This document shows, piece after piece, positions 56,193 through 63,698 of a DNA stretch of 64,000 nt. The notes beneath the pieces were generated by a model. That model was not told the DNA's origin. It saw nothing but the letters and a program-made list of their open reading frames with translations, and made no database searches. The DNA lies in NCBI RefSeq assembly GCF_028610705.1, contig NZ_JAQQWT010000002.1:372001-436000 (forward strand). Direction: 5' to 3'. Within the stretch, counting starts at the first letter, position 1. The number at the start of each line of letters is the position of its first letter. A program made the position numbers and the translations under genes. The stretch is from Halalkalibacter alkalisediminis (lineage in GTDB: Bacteria; Bacillota; Bacilli; Bacillales; Bacillaceae_D).

Positions 56193-56906
56193 ATGTTATT
56201 AGAACTTGCTAATATATCGGGGCGTATCTTAACCATTTTCCCTCTTTTACTTGCAACAACATTATTTATGGGAAAGAGATCGATCGGTCAGGTCCCTATT
56301 TTTGATTTCCTCATTTTTGTTACGCTAGCAAGTGTCACTGGAGCTGACTTAGCTGACCCTTCTGTTAGCCATATTCATACAGCCTTTGCAATTGTTGCAA
56401 TTGGTCTCTTTCAAAAAGCGGTTGCAAAGATCGCTCTAAAAAGACGCAAATTAGGAAAATTAATCACGTTTGAGCCAACTGTTGTGATAAAAGACGGGCA
56501 ATTATTAATTGATAATTTACAATCAATTCAATATACAATTGATAATATTTTTCAGTTACTTCGTCAGAAAAATATATTCGATATAAATGAAGTCCTGTTA
56601 GGTGTTATTGAAGCAAACGGGGACATTAGTGTTCAAAAAAAGCCCGAGAAATCAGCTCCTAGCATTGAAGATTTAGGGATTAAAAAGAAAAGTAGTGGTA
56701 TGTCCTATCCCGTTATCATTGAAGGAATGATGCAAGAAGAGATTATAAAAGAACTCAACATAACAAAAGAAATCCTTCGTTTGCGTTTGCAAAACGAAGG
56801 CATCGTTCGTATAGAAAGTATTTTTCTTTGTACGATGAATGACGAAGGGAAGCTACACCTCGCTTATTCACGAAAGGACGAAAAACATCAACGCATTCAA
56901 CACTGA
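56193..56906 (+). CDS. DUF421 membrane protein, YetF type
   Basis: Three N-terminal helices, with the FLIFVTLASVTGADLADPS motif, and a cytoplasmic part with two similar alpha-beta units (EPTVVIKDGQLLIDNLQ; SYPVIIEGMMQEEIIKELNI). This is the full YetF-like layout, 237 residues, without a DUF1657 tail. YetF-type proteins contribute to spore inner-membrane properties in B. subtilis. It diverges from dacB and opens the spore-membrane island. Confidence 0.85.
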   Translation: MLLELANISGRILTIFPLLLATTLFMGKRSIGQVPIFDFLIFVTLASVTGADLADPSVSHIHTAFAIVAIGLFQKAVAKIALKRRKLGKLITFEPTVVIKDGQLLIDNLQSIQYTIDNIFQLLRQKNIFDINEVLLGVIEANGDISVQKKPEKSAPSIEDLGIKKKSSGMSYPVIIEGMMQEEIIKELNITKEILRLRLQNEGIVRIESIFLCTMNDEGKLHLAYSRKDEKHQRIQH

Positions 56907-56983
56907 TATGGCGTTTCTTTCAATAAAAGGTCAAATACTCTAACTTATTAGTTCTATTTCTAAAATGGTAACAACACAAATTA

Positions 56984-57015
56984 AAACATTCCCAATTCAT
57001 TTTTTGGGAATGTTT
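56984..57015. terminator. Bidirectional terminator between two DUF421 genes
   Basis: AAACATTCCC (56984-56993) pairs with GGGAATGTTT (57006-57015); the genes are convergent. Confidence 0.8.
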
Positions 57016-57037
57016 GCATAACCAAGCTATGTATATA

Positions 57038-57901
57038 CTACTCTTTTAAATATCCACTCATATCATCTAACAATTTATCCATTTGCTTGGCATATCCATT
57101 GTACATCTCCTTTGCATTTTTATTTTCAGTTTGCAAAGAAAAATTCACTAAGTTCGCCTGAAGCTGTTTAATATTGGCAGCAACTAATAACTTTTGCTTA
57201 ACTTGTGGCATTTTCAACGTATCGTTATACAGGTCAACATAAACATTTCCCATCGAATCAATTTGAGCGAAAAACACATCTGGAAAATTCTTTGCTCCCT
57301 GCTTCATGATTTCACCTAACAACCATTCTTTCGTATAACCATATTCACTCAAACTTCTTTCCATAACATTCCCATCTATAATGACAATACGGGGTTCGCG
57401 TTCCTGTTCTGTTACCTTCCCCACATCCTTTGGCGTTAATGGCTGCAGTTCGGTTTTTTTCATTACACTAACTTGTCCATTTTTCTCCATAACAGCTGTT
57501 TCGACTTCGGAAAGTTTGAATACATCCTTTTGCCTTAAAGCAATCATAAGTTCATCTACCGTGAAATCTTCCTTTTTTAAACTTTTCTCAAGAATTTTAC
57601 CATTCTTAATTAAAATTCTCGGTGTGCCTTCGGTCAATGTTCGAAAGCGAAATGATTTTAACTCCATTTTGGATATGAGAACAGGGATGATTGTCCAAAT
57701 AATCATCCCAAGAAGAAAATTGGACATTCTTACCTCTGTACCGAACGTTAATTCCGCCGCTATACTCCCAATTGAAATTCCTACAACATATTCATAAAAG
57801 GTCATATTTCTAAGATGTTTCTTTCCCATAAGGCGAGCCAAAGTTAGCATGAAAGTAATTCCGACCACGCCTCTAAACAAAACAATCCCTAATTCATTCA
57901 C
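57038..57901 (-). CDS. 2Duf-type protein: DUF421 with C-terminal DUF1657-like tail
   Basis: 287 residues. Helices and cytoplasmic DUF421 units fill residues 1 to about 230 (LARLMGKKHLRNMTFYEYV, PRILIKNGKILEKSL, PRIVIIDGNVMERSL). The last 55 residues (VAANIKQLQANLVNFSLQTE...) align by eye with the free DUF1657 proteins nearby. The pairing matches 2Duf, a spoVA2mob-encoded protein tied to wet-heat resistance of spores. GTG start with GGATGGGG. Divergent from the DUF4363 gene. Confidence 0.82.
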   Translation of the reverse strand: MNELGIVLFRGVVGITFMLTLARLMGKKHLRNMTFYEYVVGISIGSIAAELTFGTEVRMSNFLLGMIIWTIIPVLISKMELKSFRFRTLTEGTPRILIKNGKILEKSLKKEDFTVDELMIALRQKDVFKLSEVETAVMEKNGQVSVMKKTELQPLTPKDVGKVTEQEREPRIVIIDGNVMERSLSEYGYTKEWLLGEIMKQGAKNFPDVFFAQIDSMGNVYVDLYNDTLKMPQVKQKLLVAANIKQLQANLVNFSLQTENKNAKEMYNGYAKQMDKLLDDMSGYLKE

Positions 57902-57964
57902 AAAACCCCATCCTTATTTCATACAATGTACTATTTTTCTATTATTGGGCAAACTATATCCAAA

Positions 57965-57971
57965 CATACTA
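57965..57971 (+). promoter_or_regulatory. Candidate sigma-G -10 box before the DUF4363 gene
   Basis: CATACTA fits the sigma-G -10 exactly and ends 29 bases before the GTG start. No convincing -35 stands 17-18 bases upstream, so this is weak support. Confidence 0.35.
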
Positions 57972-57999
57972 CTTAAAAATAATTAAAAGGAGTGTTAAC

Positions 58000-58359
58000 G
58001 TGACAAGAATAAGCAGTGCTTTTGGATTATTGCTGATATTAACCTTCTTTTCAGGTTGTAATGTCGGGAATATCGTAAAAACGGAAAAAGATGAATTTTT
58101 ATTTAATAAAATCAATGAGTTGCAACATCAGATTGAACAAAAAGAATGGGATGAGGTACGCTCAAACATTACCGAATTTGAAAAACAATATGCGCAACGA
58201 AAATGGAAGTTGCAGCTTTTAGCAGCACTGTCTGATTATAAAGACATTGAATTAGAAGTTGAATTGCTTAAAGAAAATGTGAAAGATGAGGATGAGGTGG
58301 AGTCTTTGATAAGATTACGACAAATTCACTACCAGCTAACTGTAATCTATAATATGTAA
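58000..58359 (+). CDS. DUF4363-type lipoprotein or anchored protein
   Basis: 119 residues. N-terminal hydrophobic segment ending SGCNV, a possible lipobox, then an all-helical charged domain (KINELQHQIEQKEWDEVRSNITEFEKQY, read by landmarks NELQHQIEQKEW and ITEFEKQY) of the DUF4363 kind. Function unknown; DUF4363 genes are often next to DUF421 genes in spore formers. GTG start after AAAAGGAGTG. Confidence 0.75.
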   Translation: MTRISSAFGLLLILTFFSGCNVGNIVKTEKDEFLFNKINELQHQIEQKEWDEVRSNITEFEKQYAQRKWKLQLLAALSDYKDIELEVELLKENVKDEDEVESLIRLRQIHYQLTVIYNM

Positions 58360-58417
58360 AAGATATAGAAGGACTAACTCAAAAATTTGAGATAGCCTTT
58401 TGTTTGGTGGGAGGTTT

Positions 58418-58633
58418 TCAAACTTCATTATCCATTTTAAAACTTGGTTCTTCCTCCTCCATTTTCTCCATTCGTGTTTCTAACCCTTCAATTATTTCTT
58501 GAATCTGTGCCGCAGCTTGGCTATACCTCTCTTTAGCTACCTCATCTTTCGTTTGCAAGGCAAATGTTTCAAAATTTGCTTGTACACTTTTCGCGTTTGC
58601 TAAAGCTTGCCTAACTTGTGTTCCTACTGTCAC
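58418..58633 (-). CDS. Free-standing DUF1657 protein (copy 1)
   Basis: 71 residues, one small helical domain: MTVGTQVRQALANAKSVQAN, FALQTKD and an acidic tail EEEEPSFKM. It shares the frame MTVxxQVxxxL...SVxAxxxxFxLxTE...AKxx with the two other copies in the window. GTG start with AAAGGAGGCG. DUF1657 proteins are spore-associated and are found with spoVA2mob. Function not known. Confidence 0.85.
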   Translation of the reverse strand: MTVGTQVRQALANAKSVQANFETFALQTKDEVAKERYSQAAAQIQEIIEGLETRMEKMEEEEPSFKMDNEV

Positions 58634-58666
58634 TTTAAACGCCTCCTTTAACGAGCACTATCCTTA

Positions 58667-58695
58667 TACTTTCCCCGTAAGATCATTTTATTTAC
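58667..58695 (-). promoter_or_regulatory. Possible sigma-F/sigma-G promoter of DUF1657 copy 1
   Basis: On the minus strand GTAAA, 14 bases, GGGGAAAGTA. The -10 fits the sigma-F form GGnnAnAnTA exactly; the -35 is one base off and the gap is one short. Confidence 0.35.
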
Positions 58696-58799
58696 CCTAT
58701 AGAACCCACTTCCTAAATAGACCTAGGCGGCATTTTCTTATCGTTATGTTGCCTAATAAGGTTAGTATAAATTTGTATTTTAAATCATAGAGGGTGAAA

Positions 58800-59180
58800 A
58801 TGGTTGTCTTCCTAAATGAGCATGGATGGGTTTTATTTATTCTTTCAAAAGGACTAACTTGGTTAGCTGCGCTGTTGTTTTTAATCAGCCGATACCGGCT
58901 GAGAATAGATCGCCTGAAAGATCGACAATGGCTATTTCTTATACATACGACTACTTTATTTGTTATTCACCTTGCTTGGTTGATGATAGATAGCAAGGCA
59001 TCTAATCAAAGATTATTTTTAATCAATGATTGGATTCAGCACCCACATCATGGTTTTTTAATAATCCGATTTTCAACATCATTAGTTATGTGTGGAGTAT
59101 TTTATATGTCTTTGATCTATACTTCTTTCTATTTTGTTCGTTATTTTGCTGGATTAGGCACCTTAGAAATACATAAATAA
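58800..59180 (+). CDS. Hypothetical membrane protein in the spore island
   Basis: 126 residues, about three helices (GWVLFILSKGLTWLAALLFLI, WLFLIHTTTLFVIHLAWLM, LVMCGVFYMSLIYTSFYFV). ATG preferred over a GTG six bases upstream because GAGGG lies at better spacing. It is convergent with the DUF1657 gene on its right and shares its terminator. I do not recognise the family. Confidence 0.7.
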   Translation: MVVFLNEHGWVLFILSKGLTWLAALLFLISRYRLRIDRLKDRQWLFLIHTTTLFVIHLAWLMIDSKASNQRLFLINDWIQHPHHGFLIIRFSTSLVMCGVFYMSLIYTSFYFVRYFAGLGTLEIHK

Positions 59181-59189
59181 GAGAAAAAA

Positions 59190-59218
59190 ACAGTAGCAAA
59201 ATCCTGCTACTGTTTTTT
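59190..59218. terminator. Terminator between the membrane gene and DUF1657 copy 2
   Basis: ACAGTAGCA (59190-59198) pairs with TGCTACTGT (59205-59213), then TTTTT on the plus strand. Confidence 0.85.
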
Positions 59219-59226
59219 CAAGTATA

Positions 59227-59436
59227 TTATTGGTTATTTTTAAATTGTGGTTCTTCTTGAAGAACTTGCTCATAGCGTGTTTGTAATTGTTGTACAATGT
59301 TTTTTTGCTGTTGGGCTAACTGTTGAAACGTTTGTTTAGCTTGCTGATTTTCTGTTTCTAGACTGAATTGCGTTAAACTTGCTTCAACACTTTGTGCAGA
59401 AGCTAATGCCTGTTGAATTTGAGTTTGAACTGTCAT
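59227..59436 (-). CDS. Free-standing DUF1657 protein (copy 2)
   Basis: 69 residues, very glutamine-rich (MTVQTQIQQALASAQSVEAS; QQLAQQQKNIVQQLQ) with the DUF1657 frame FSLETEN...AK and a tail EEPQFK. No signal or membrane helix. It has a sigma-G promoter in front, which supports expression in the forespore. Confidence 0.87.
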   Translation of the reverse strand: MTVQTQIQQALASAQSVEASLTQFSLETENQQAKQTFQQLAQQQKNIVQQLQTRYEQVLQEEPQFKNNQ

Positions 59437-59478
59437 TTACTGGTCTCCTAGAAAGTAAAAATGTAAGCTTATAAAGGT

Positions 59479-59507
59479 TAATATGTCTAATTGAAATGAT
59501 CCTATAC
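59479..59507 (-). promoter_or_regulatory. Sigma-G promoter of DUF1657 copy 2
   Basis: On the minus strand GTATA, 17 bases, CATATTA: every consensus position of GHATR-17/18-CATnnTA is met, with a leader of about 36 bases to the ATG. Same geometry as the ger operon promoter at 30903-30931. Confidence 0.8.
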
Positions 59508-59708
59508 AGCCAATAACTTCCATAACTTATATAAAAGGATATACTATATAATATAACAGTAATTAAAGACGGATATATGAGTGAGTTGAAAGATCATCAT
59601 TTTAATAAGATTTTCTTTACCTGTGCTATAAAAAATACTGAGTCATGAGTGATATCACTATAGAAAAAAATACGGCTAATCCCCTATATTAATAGAAAAA
59701 ACATAAAA

Positions 59709-60509
59709 CTATGAATAGTCAAGCTGCTTATGTAGGGCTGTTTTAGCCATTAAATGAGAAAATGGCTTGTTAGATAAAATGAATTCATCTATACAATCTA
59801 GATTTGTATTTGAGATGTGGTCTTCATCTAAAATTTCAACTATGATATAAACATCAGCGTTTTTCTCTTGTGCCAATTGTTTAATGGTAGACGCAATTAA
59901 TAAGGTCTTCCCATCTCCTGCCACCTCATCGATTATATTATCAGGTACAAAAATACAAATGGATTCTGCATGCAATACATTTGCTCTTTGAAGTGTATCT
60001 ATCTTCGTTACGTTTCCTTGAACATAATGAATTTGATCATGTTGGCACGGAGAATTGTTTAATTGGTCTATTAAGACAATCTCAAGTTTTGGCTTCTTGT
60101 TTAATATTTCTTCAATTGTTATTTTCGTTTTTTGAGACCAATTAATCATAATCATATGATTTTTCCCTCTATAACCCATTATTTCTTTCTCCTTTAATTC
60201 TTCATAATTATTTAGTAAGTCTACCCACTTAGCAATAATGATGGCAAAAAAGCCCACTCCTATAAGGTATAGTAAGACTGTATAAAGCCTGCCAAACATG
60301 GTTTTAGGAATATAATCGCCAAAACCGACTTGTGAGATAGTCGTCATCACAAACCAAAAACCGTTAAGGGGATTTTTAAATTCATCCGGTTCTAATAAAT
60401 AAATAATAAATGAACTTAAAATAATGAAAACAACACCTATTATCATTAATTTCCAATGTTCTATATTAATTGTTTTTTGAAGTACTTTTTTAATGAGCGC
60501 TATTAACAT
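59709..60509 (-). CDS. Two-helix potassium channel protein with degenerate RCK domain
   Basis: 266 residues. Two membrane helices flank a pore loop with filter TTISQVGFGDYIP; the common filter is TVGYGD, so Gln and Phe variants are present. The rest (from about residue 115) is a TrkA-N/RCK-like fold whose glycine-rich nucleotide loop is altered (HMIMINWSQKT). Start ATG with AAGGAG. It follows the 160-residue DUF421 gene by 36 bases and is probably cotranscribed. K+ selectivity is inferred from the filter. Confidence 0.82.
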   Translation of the reverse strand: MLIALIKKVLQKTINIEHWKLMIIGVVFIILSSFIIYLLEPDEFKNPLNGFWFVMTTISQVGFGDYIPKTMFGRLYTVLLYLIGVGFFAIIIAKWVDLLNNYEELKEKEIMGYRGKNHMIMINWSQKTKITIEEILNKKPKLEIVLIDQLNNSPCQHDQIHYVQGNVTKIDTLQRANVLHAESICIFVPDNIIDEVAGDGKTLLIASTIKQLAQEKNADVYIIVEILDEDHISNTNLDCIDEFILSNKPFSHLMAKTALHKQLDYS

Positions 60510-60545
60510 TTATTGATAGCTCCTTGATTAACCGACTAGTTTACC

Positions 60546-61028
60546 TTATTGATTTTCCTTATTTAACAGGTCCTGTTTTTCTTTTCCAAATAAACTTAAC
60601 TTACCGTTTGGTTCCAGAAAACCGTGTTGTACCTCGGAAGGGGATCGAAATCCATTAACTCGTAATTCCTCACTTAATTCATTTTTGCTGATTCTGGCTT
60701 TACGTAATCCATTCATAATAATTGAGCCATTCTCAATCACCTTAATTGTTTTCCCCGCTATAAAACTTTCAAAGACTGTACTTTTAAGAGACAACCAACT
60801 AATAATTATTTGGGCGATCACCAATGCAAAAATAGCGACAACTGAAATCCATGGATTTAAATCAGGGTCTGATAGCGGTTTAGCAATTAAAGCACCAATG
60901 GCAATGGCCACAACCAGATCAAAATCGGTTAATCTTCCAACTGCTTGACTACCCATCAATCGAAATGCCGTAAGCCCAACAGCGAACATTCCTAATGCTT
61001 TAGCAAATGATATTATATATTCCAACAC
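60546..61028 (-). CDS. Short DUF421 protein
   Basis: 160 residues: three helices (FAVGLTAFRLMGSQAVGRL, FDLVVAIAIGALIAKPLSD, VVAIFALVIAQIIISWLS) and a single cytoplasmic unit (KVIENGSIIMNGLRKARISKNEL ... GFLEPNGKLSLFG). It lacks the second cytoplasmic unit and DUF1657 tail of the neighbours, so it is about half to two thirds of YetF. GTG start after AAAGGAGGGG. Confidence 0.82.
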   Translation of the reverse strand: MLEYIISFAKALGMFAVGLTAFRLMGSQAVGRLTDFDLVVAIAIGALIAKPLSDPDLNPWISVVAIFALVIAQIIISWLSLKSTVFESFIAGKTIKVIENGSIIMNGLRKARISKNELSEELRVNGFRSPSEVQHGFLEPNGKLSLFGKEKQDLLNKENQ

Positions 61029-61145
61029 TTACCCCTCCTTTTTATTTACTCAATGGATTCTAACTTAAAGACAGTATTCCCAAATAAAGCATGATGCAAC
61101 AAATTGATTACACTAAGACAAAAGAAAATTGAAATTCACTAAAAA

Positions 61146-61177
61146 ATCCCTTCGTGAATTTTGCAAAACGAAGGGAT
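61146..61177 (-). terminator. Terminator of the spoVAC-D-E-DUF1657-DUF421 operon
   Basis: ATCCCTTCGT (61146-61155) pairs with ACGAAGGGAT (61168-61177); on the minus strand it runs into TTTTTT. Confidence 0.9.
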
Positions 61178-61242
61178 AAGGAGGTATATTCTAAATGATA
61201 ACTAAAAACATGCACCTTGTAATTAATTGTACTGTCAACTAG

Positions 61243-62103
61243 TTATGATTTTGTATAGGGTGATACCATTTCATGAACATGCTTCATTTGTTCTGCACAC
61301 CACTTATACATCTGTTTAACTTGAGCATTTTCAGTATCAAGTGCAAATAACTCCATATCCGCTTGTGCTTTTTTGATACTTGCCTCAAGCAATGGTAATT
61401 CAGTTGGTTGTGGCACTTGGAGAATATCGTCAAATAAATCGAACGTTAATTGGCCATATTCATCTATTTGCGCCAAGAATACATTTTCTACAATGGCATC
61501 CATCTTCTTAAGCTCTGTTTTTAGCCATTCCTCACTTAAACCCCGTGTTGATAAAGGCTCATGAAGAATCTTCCCATCCATAATCACCGTTTCTGGTTCT
61601 TTTATAGGTGGAACCTGATGATGGAGCATTTTCGCCGTTATAGGCTGTTGCTCTTTTTTTACCAGAACATTTAATTCACCGTTTCCCTCAAGAACAGCGA
61701 ATTCTACATCTGCCACTTGAAACACTTGTTTTCCACGAAGCTTACGAAGTAATTCATCTGTTGTTATATGTTGTTTTTTCATATTGTCTTCTAGGATTTT
61801 CCCATCCTTCATGATCGGGATCCCTTTCCCATAAATCACAGTACGGAATGATGCATTTTTCAAACTTAACATAAGGACTCCAAATGTCCCTCCGACCCAG
61901 ATGAGTAAAGCAATCAATAAGTAAGAGATTGGAATAGCTAATTGAATGGACCCAATTGCTAGAATGACGGCGACTGAGGCGATAAGACCAAATTCTAATT
62001 GGGATGTCTCACCAATCGGCTTTCTTACAAATAATCTGGCGATAGCGAAAAATAACAAAAAACCAATAAAACTACGAAGTGCAACCTCAATCCACCCTTG
62101 CAT
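61243..62103 (-). CDS. 2Duf-type protein: DUF421 with C-terminal DUF1657-like tail (second copy)
   Basis: 286 residues. Helices in residues 1-85, cytoplasmic units GIPIMKDGKILEDNMKKQHI and ETVIMDGKILHEPLS, then a 50-residue tail LLEASIKKAQADMELFALDTENAQVK that aligns by eye with free DUF1657 proteins. It ends the SpoVA operon, 15 bases after DUF1657 copy 3, the order known from spoVA2mob, where 2Duf raises spore heat resistance. A clear paralogue of the 57038-57901 protein. Confidence 0.87.
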   Translation of the reverse strand: MQGWIEVALRSFIGFLLFFAIARLFVRKPIGETSQLEFGLIASVAVILAIGSIQLAIPISYLLIALLIWVGGTFGVLMLSLKNASFRTVIYGKGIPIMKDGKILEDNMKKQHITTDELLRKLRGKQVFQVADVEFAVLEGNGELNVLVKKEQQPITAKMLHHQVPPIKEPETVIMDGKILHEPLSTRGLSEEWLKTELKKMDAIVENVFLAQIDEYGQLTFDLFDDILQVPQPTELPLLEASIKKAQADMELFALDTENAQVKQMYKWCAEQMKHVHEMVSPYTKS

Positions 62104-62118
62104 CTTAATCCCTCCTTT

Positions 62119-62325
62119 CTAAGTTTCTTGATACTCGGGCTCTTCAAATTCAATTTGCCCCTTTCTTTTTTGAATCTCTTTAATAATGGTCCTTGTTTTT
62201 AAGGCACTTTGATGAAAAGCTTCCCTTGCTTCTCGCTCCTCCGTTTTTACAGCAAGCGACGAAAGAATAGCATCAATTGATTGTAATGATATAAGTAACC
62301 CTTGAACCTGACTACCTACTGTCAT
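62119..62325 (-). CDS. Free-standing DUF1657 protein (copy 3)
   Basis: 68 residues, MTVGSQVQGLLISLQSIDAI ... LAVKTEEREARE ... FEEPEYQE. Same frame as the other two copies, more diverged in the middle. It lies between spoVAE and the 2Duf-type gene with 11 and 15 base gaps, clearly in the operon. Confidence 0.88.
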   Translation of the reverse strand: MTVGSQVQGLLISLQSIDAILSSLAVKTEEREAREAFHQSALKTRTIIKEIQKRKGQIEFEEPEYQET

Positions 62326-62336
62326 ATTTTCACTCC

Positions 62337-62687
62337 TTATCCTTTTGGTTTAAATACAAGAGAAGCGATAAATCCAAAAATGATCGCTGCTGAAATCCCC
62401 GCACTTGTCACTTCAAAAATTCCCGTTAACACACCAACTAAACCATTCACTTCTGCTTCCGCCATCGCCCCGTGTACAAGTGAATTACCAAAACTCGTTA
62501 TAGGAACTGTCGCACCAGCACCAGCAAAATCAATTAATGGTTCATACAAGCCAAAACCGTCCAATACCGCGCCAGCAACTACGAGTGTACTCATCGTGTG
62601 AGCAGGGGTCAGCTTTAATACATCCATTAATATTTGTCCAATTACACAAATCAAACCACCGACTACAAATGCTGATAAGAAGATCAT
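62337..62687 (-). CDS. spoVAEb: SpoVAE (SpoVAEb-type) spore membrane protein
   Basis: 116 residues, three or four helices, [22 protein letters not shown] at the start and the SpoVAC/E signature [32 protein letters not shown] (read as [19 protein letters not shown]). Part of the SpoVA channel that moves Ca-dipicolinate in and out of the spore core. Start overlaps the spoVAD stop by four bases. Confidence 0.92.
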   Translation of the reverse strand: MIFLSAFVVGGLICVIGQILMDVLKLTPAHTMSTLVVAGAVLDGFGLYEPLIDFAGAGATVPITSFGNSLVHGAMAEAEVNGLVGVLTGIFEVTSAGISAAIIFGFIASLVFKPKG

Positions 62688-63697
62688 AACTGTTCACCCA
62701 CTTCAATTGAAACGGCATGAGCGATACATGGAATCGTCTCTTGTTGTTGAAAGGATAACGGTGAAAGTAACGCCCCTGTAGCAACAATAAGCATTCTCTT
62801 TAATTCTCCACGTTTCATTCGGTTTAATAAATGCCCATACGTTACAGACGCTGAGCATCCTGGACCACTTGCCCCAGCAAAAACTGGTTGTCCTTCTCGA
62901 TAAATCATAAGGCCACAATCTTGAAACGTATTTTCGGGCAACTCTAATCCTTTTTGTTTTAAAAGCTCTTTTGCAATTGGAAGTCCAATCTCTCCTAAAT
63001 CTCCTGAAGCAATTAGATCATAATGATCTGCCGGAAGATCACGGTCTCGAAAATGAGAAATAATCGTATCTGCAGCAGCTGGTGCCATAGCTCCTCCCAT
63101 ATTAAACGGGTCCGACAATCCCATGTCGATAACTTTGCCTATTGTTGCAGAGGATACTACAGGTCCATTTCCCACATGAGAAACGACTGCCGCACCTGAT
63201 GCTGTTACGGTCCATTGAGCTGTTGGGGGTTTTTGCCCCCCGTATTCGGTTGGGTATCGAAATTGCTTTTCCGTTGCCGCATTATGACTTGAAGCAGCCG
63301 TAACAATTCGCTCTGCCCCTTTTGCATTTACAATGAAAGCTGCGAGCGCTAACCCTTCCATAGATGTTGAACAAGCACCAAAGAGACCTAAATAAGGAAT
63401 GGCTAGTGTTCTACTTGCAAAGCTAGAAGGGGTAAGTTGGTTAATTAAATCTCCTGTAAACATAAATTGAATATCTTCATTTCTTAACTCAGCCTTTTCA
63501 ATTGCCGTTGTAACTGATTCTTCCAATAATACTTTTTGAGCTTTTTCATAAGAGTCTTGTCCGATCCATAAATCATCATGTAGTAAGTCAAAATCGTCTG
63601 CTAATTCTCCGTTAGCTTCAAAAGGCCCACCAACAGTTCCCGTAGAAAGAATGACAGGATAATTTTCAAATTCCCATGTTTGATGACCTCTTAGCAT
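62684..63697 (-). CDS. spoVAD: SpoVAD, dipicolinate-binding SpoVA subunit
   Basis: Thiolase-fold protein on the outer face of the inner membrane that binds dipicolinic acid. Family marks: [15 protein letters not shown] (about residue 108), [21 protein letters not shown] and [23 protein letters not shown] near the end. 337 residues, normal. It lies one base after spoVAC and overlaps spoVAE. The accompanying DUF1657 and DUF421 genes suggest a second, accessory spoVA set rather than the main operon. Confidence 0.94.
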   Translation of the reverse strand: MLRGHQTWEFENYPVILSTGTVGGPFEANGELADDFDLLHDDLWIGQDSYEKAQKVLLEESVTTAIEKAELRNEDIQFMFTGDLINQLTPSSFASRTLAIPYLGLFGACSTSMEGLALAAFIVNAKGAERIVTAASSHNAATEKQFRYPTEYGGQKPPTAQWTVTASGAAVVSHVGNGPVVSSATIGKVIDMGLSDPFNMGGAMAPAAADTIISHFRDRDLPADHYDLIASGDLGEIGLPIAKELLKQKGLELPENTFQDCGLMIYREGQPVFAGASGPGCSASVTYGHLLNRMKRGELKRMLIVATGALLSPLSFQQQETIPCIAHAVSIEVGEQL

Positions 63698-63698
63698 T

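Noticed and set aside
59579-59650. A 23-codon frame starting MSELKDHHFN
   Set aside because: No ribosome binding site and too short to judge; probably chance in a promoter region.
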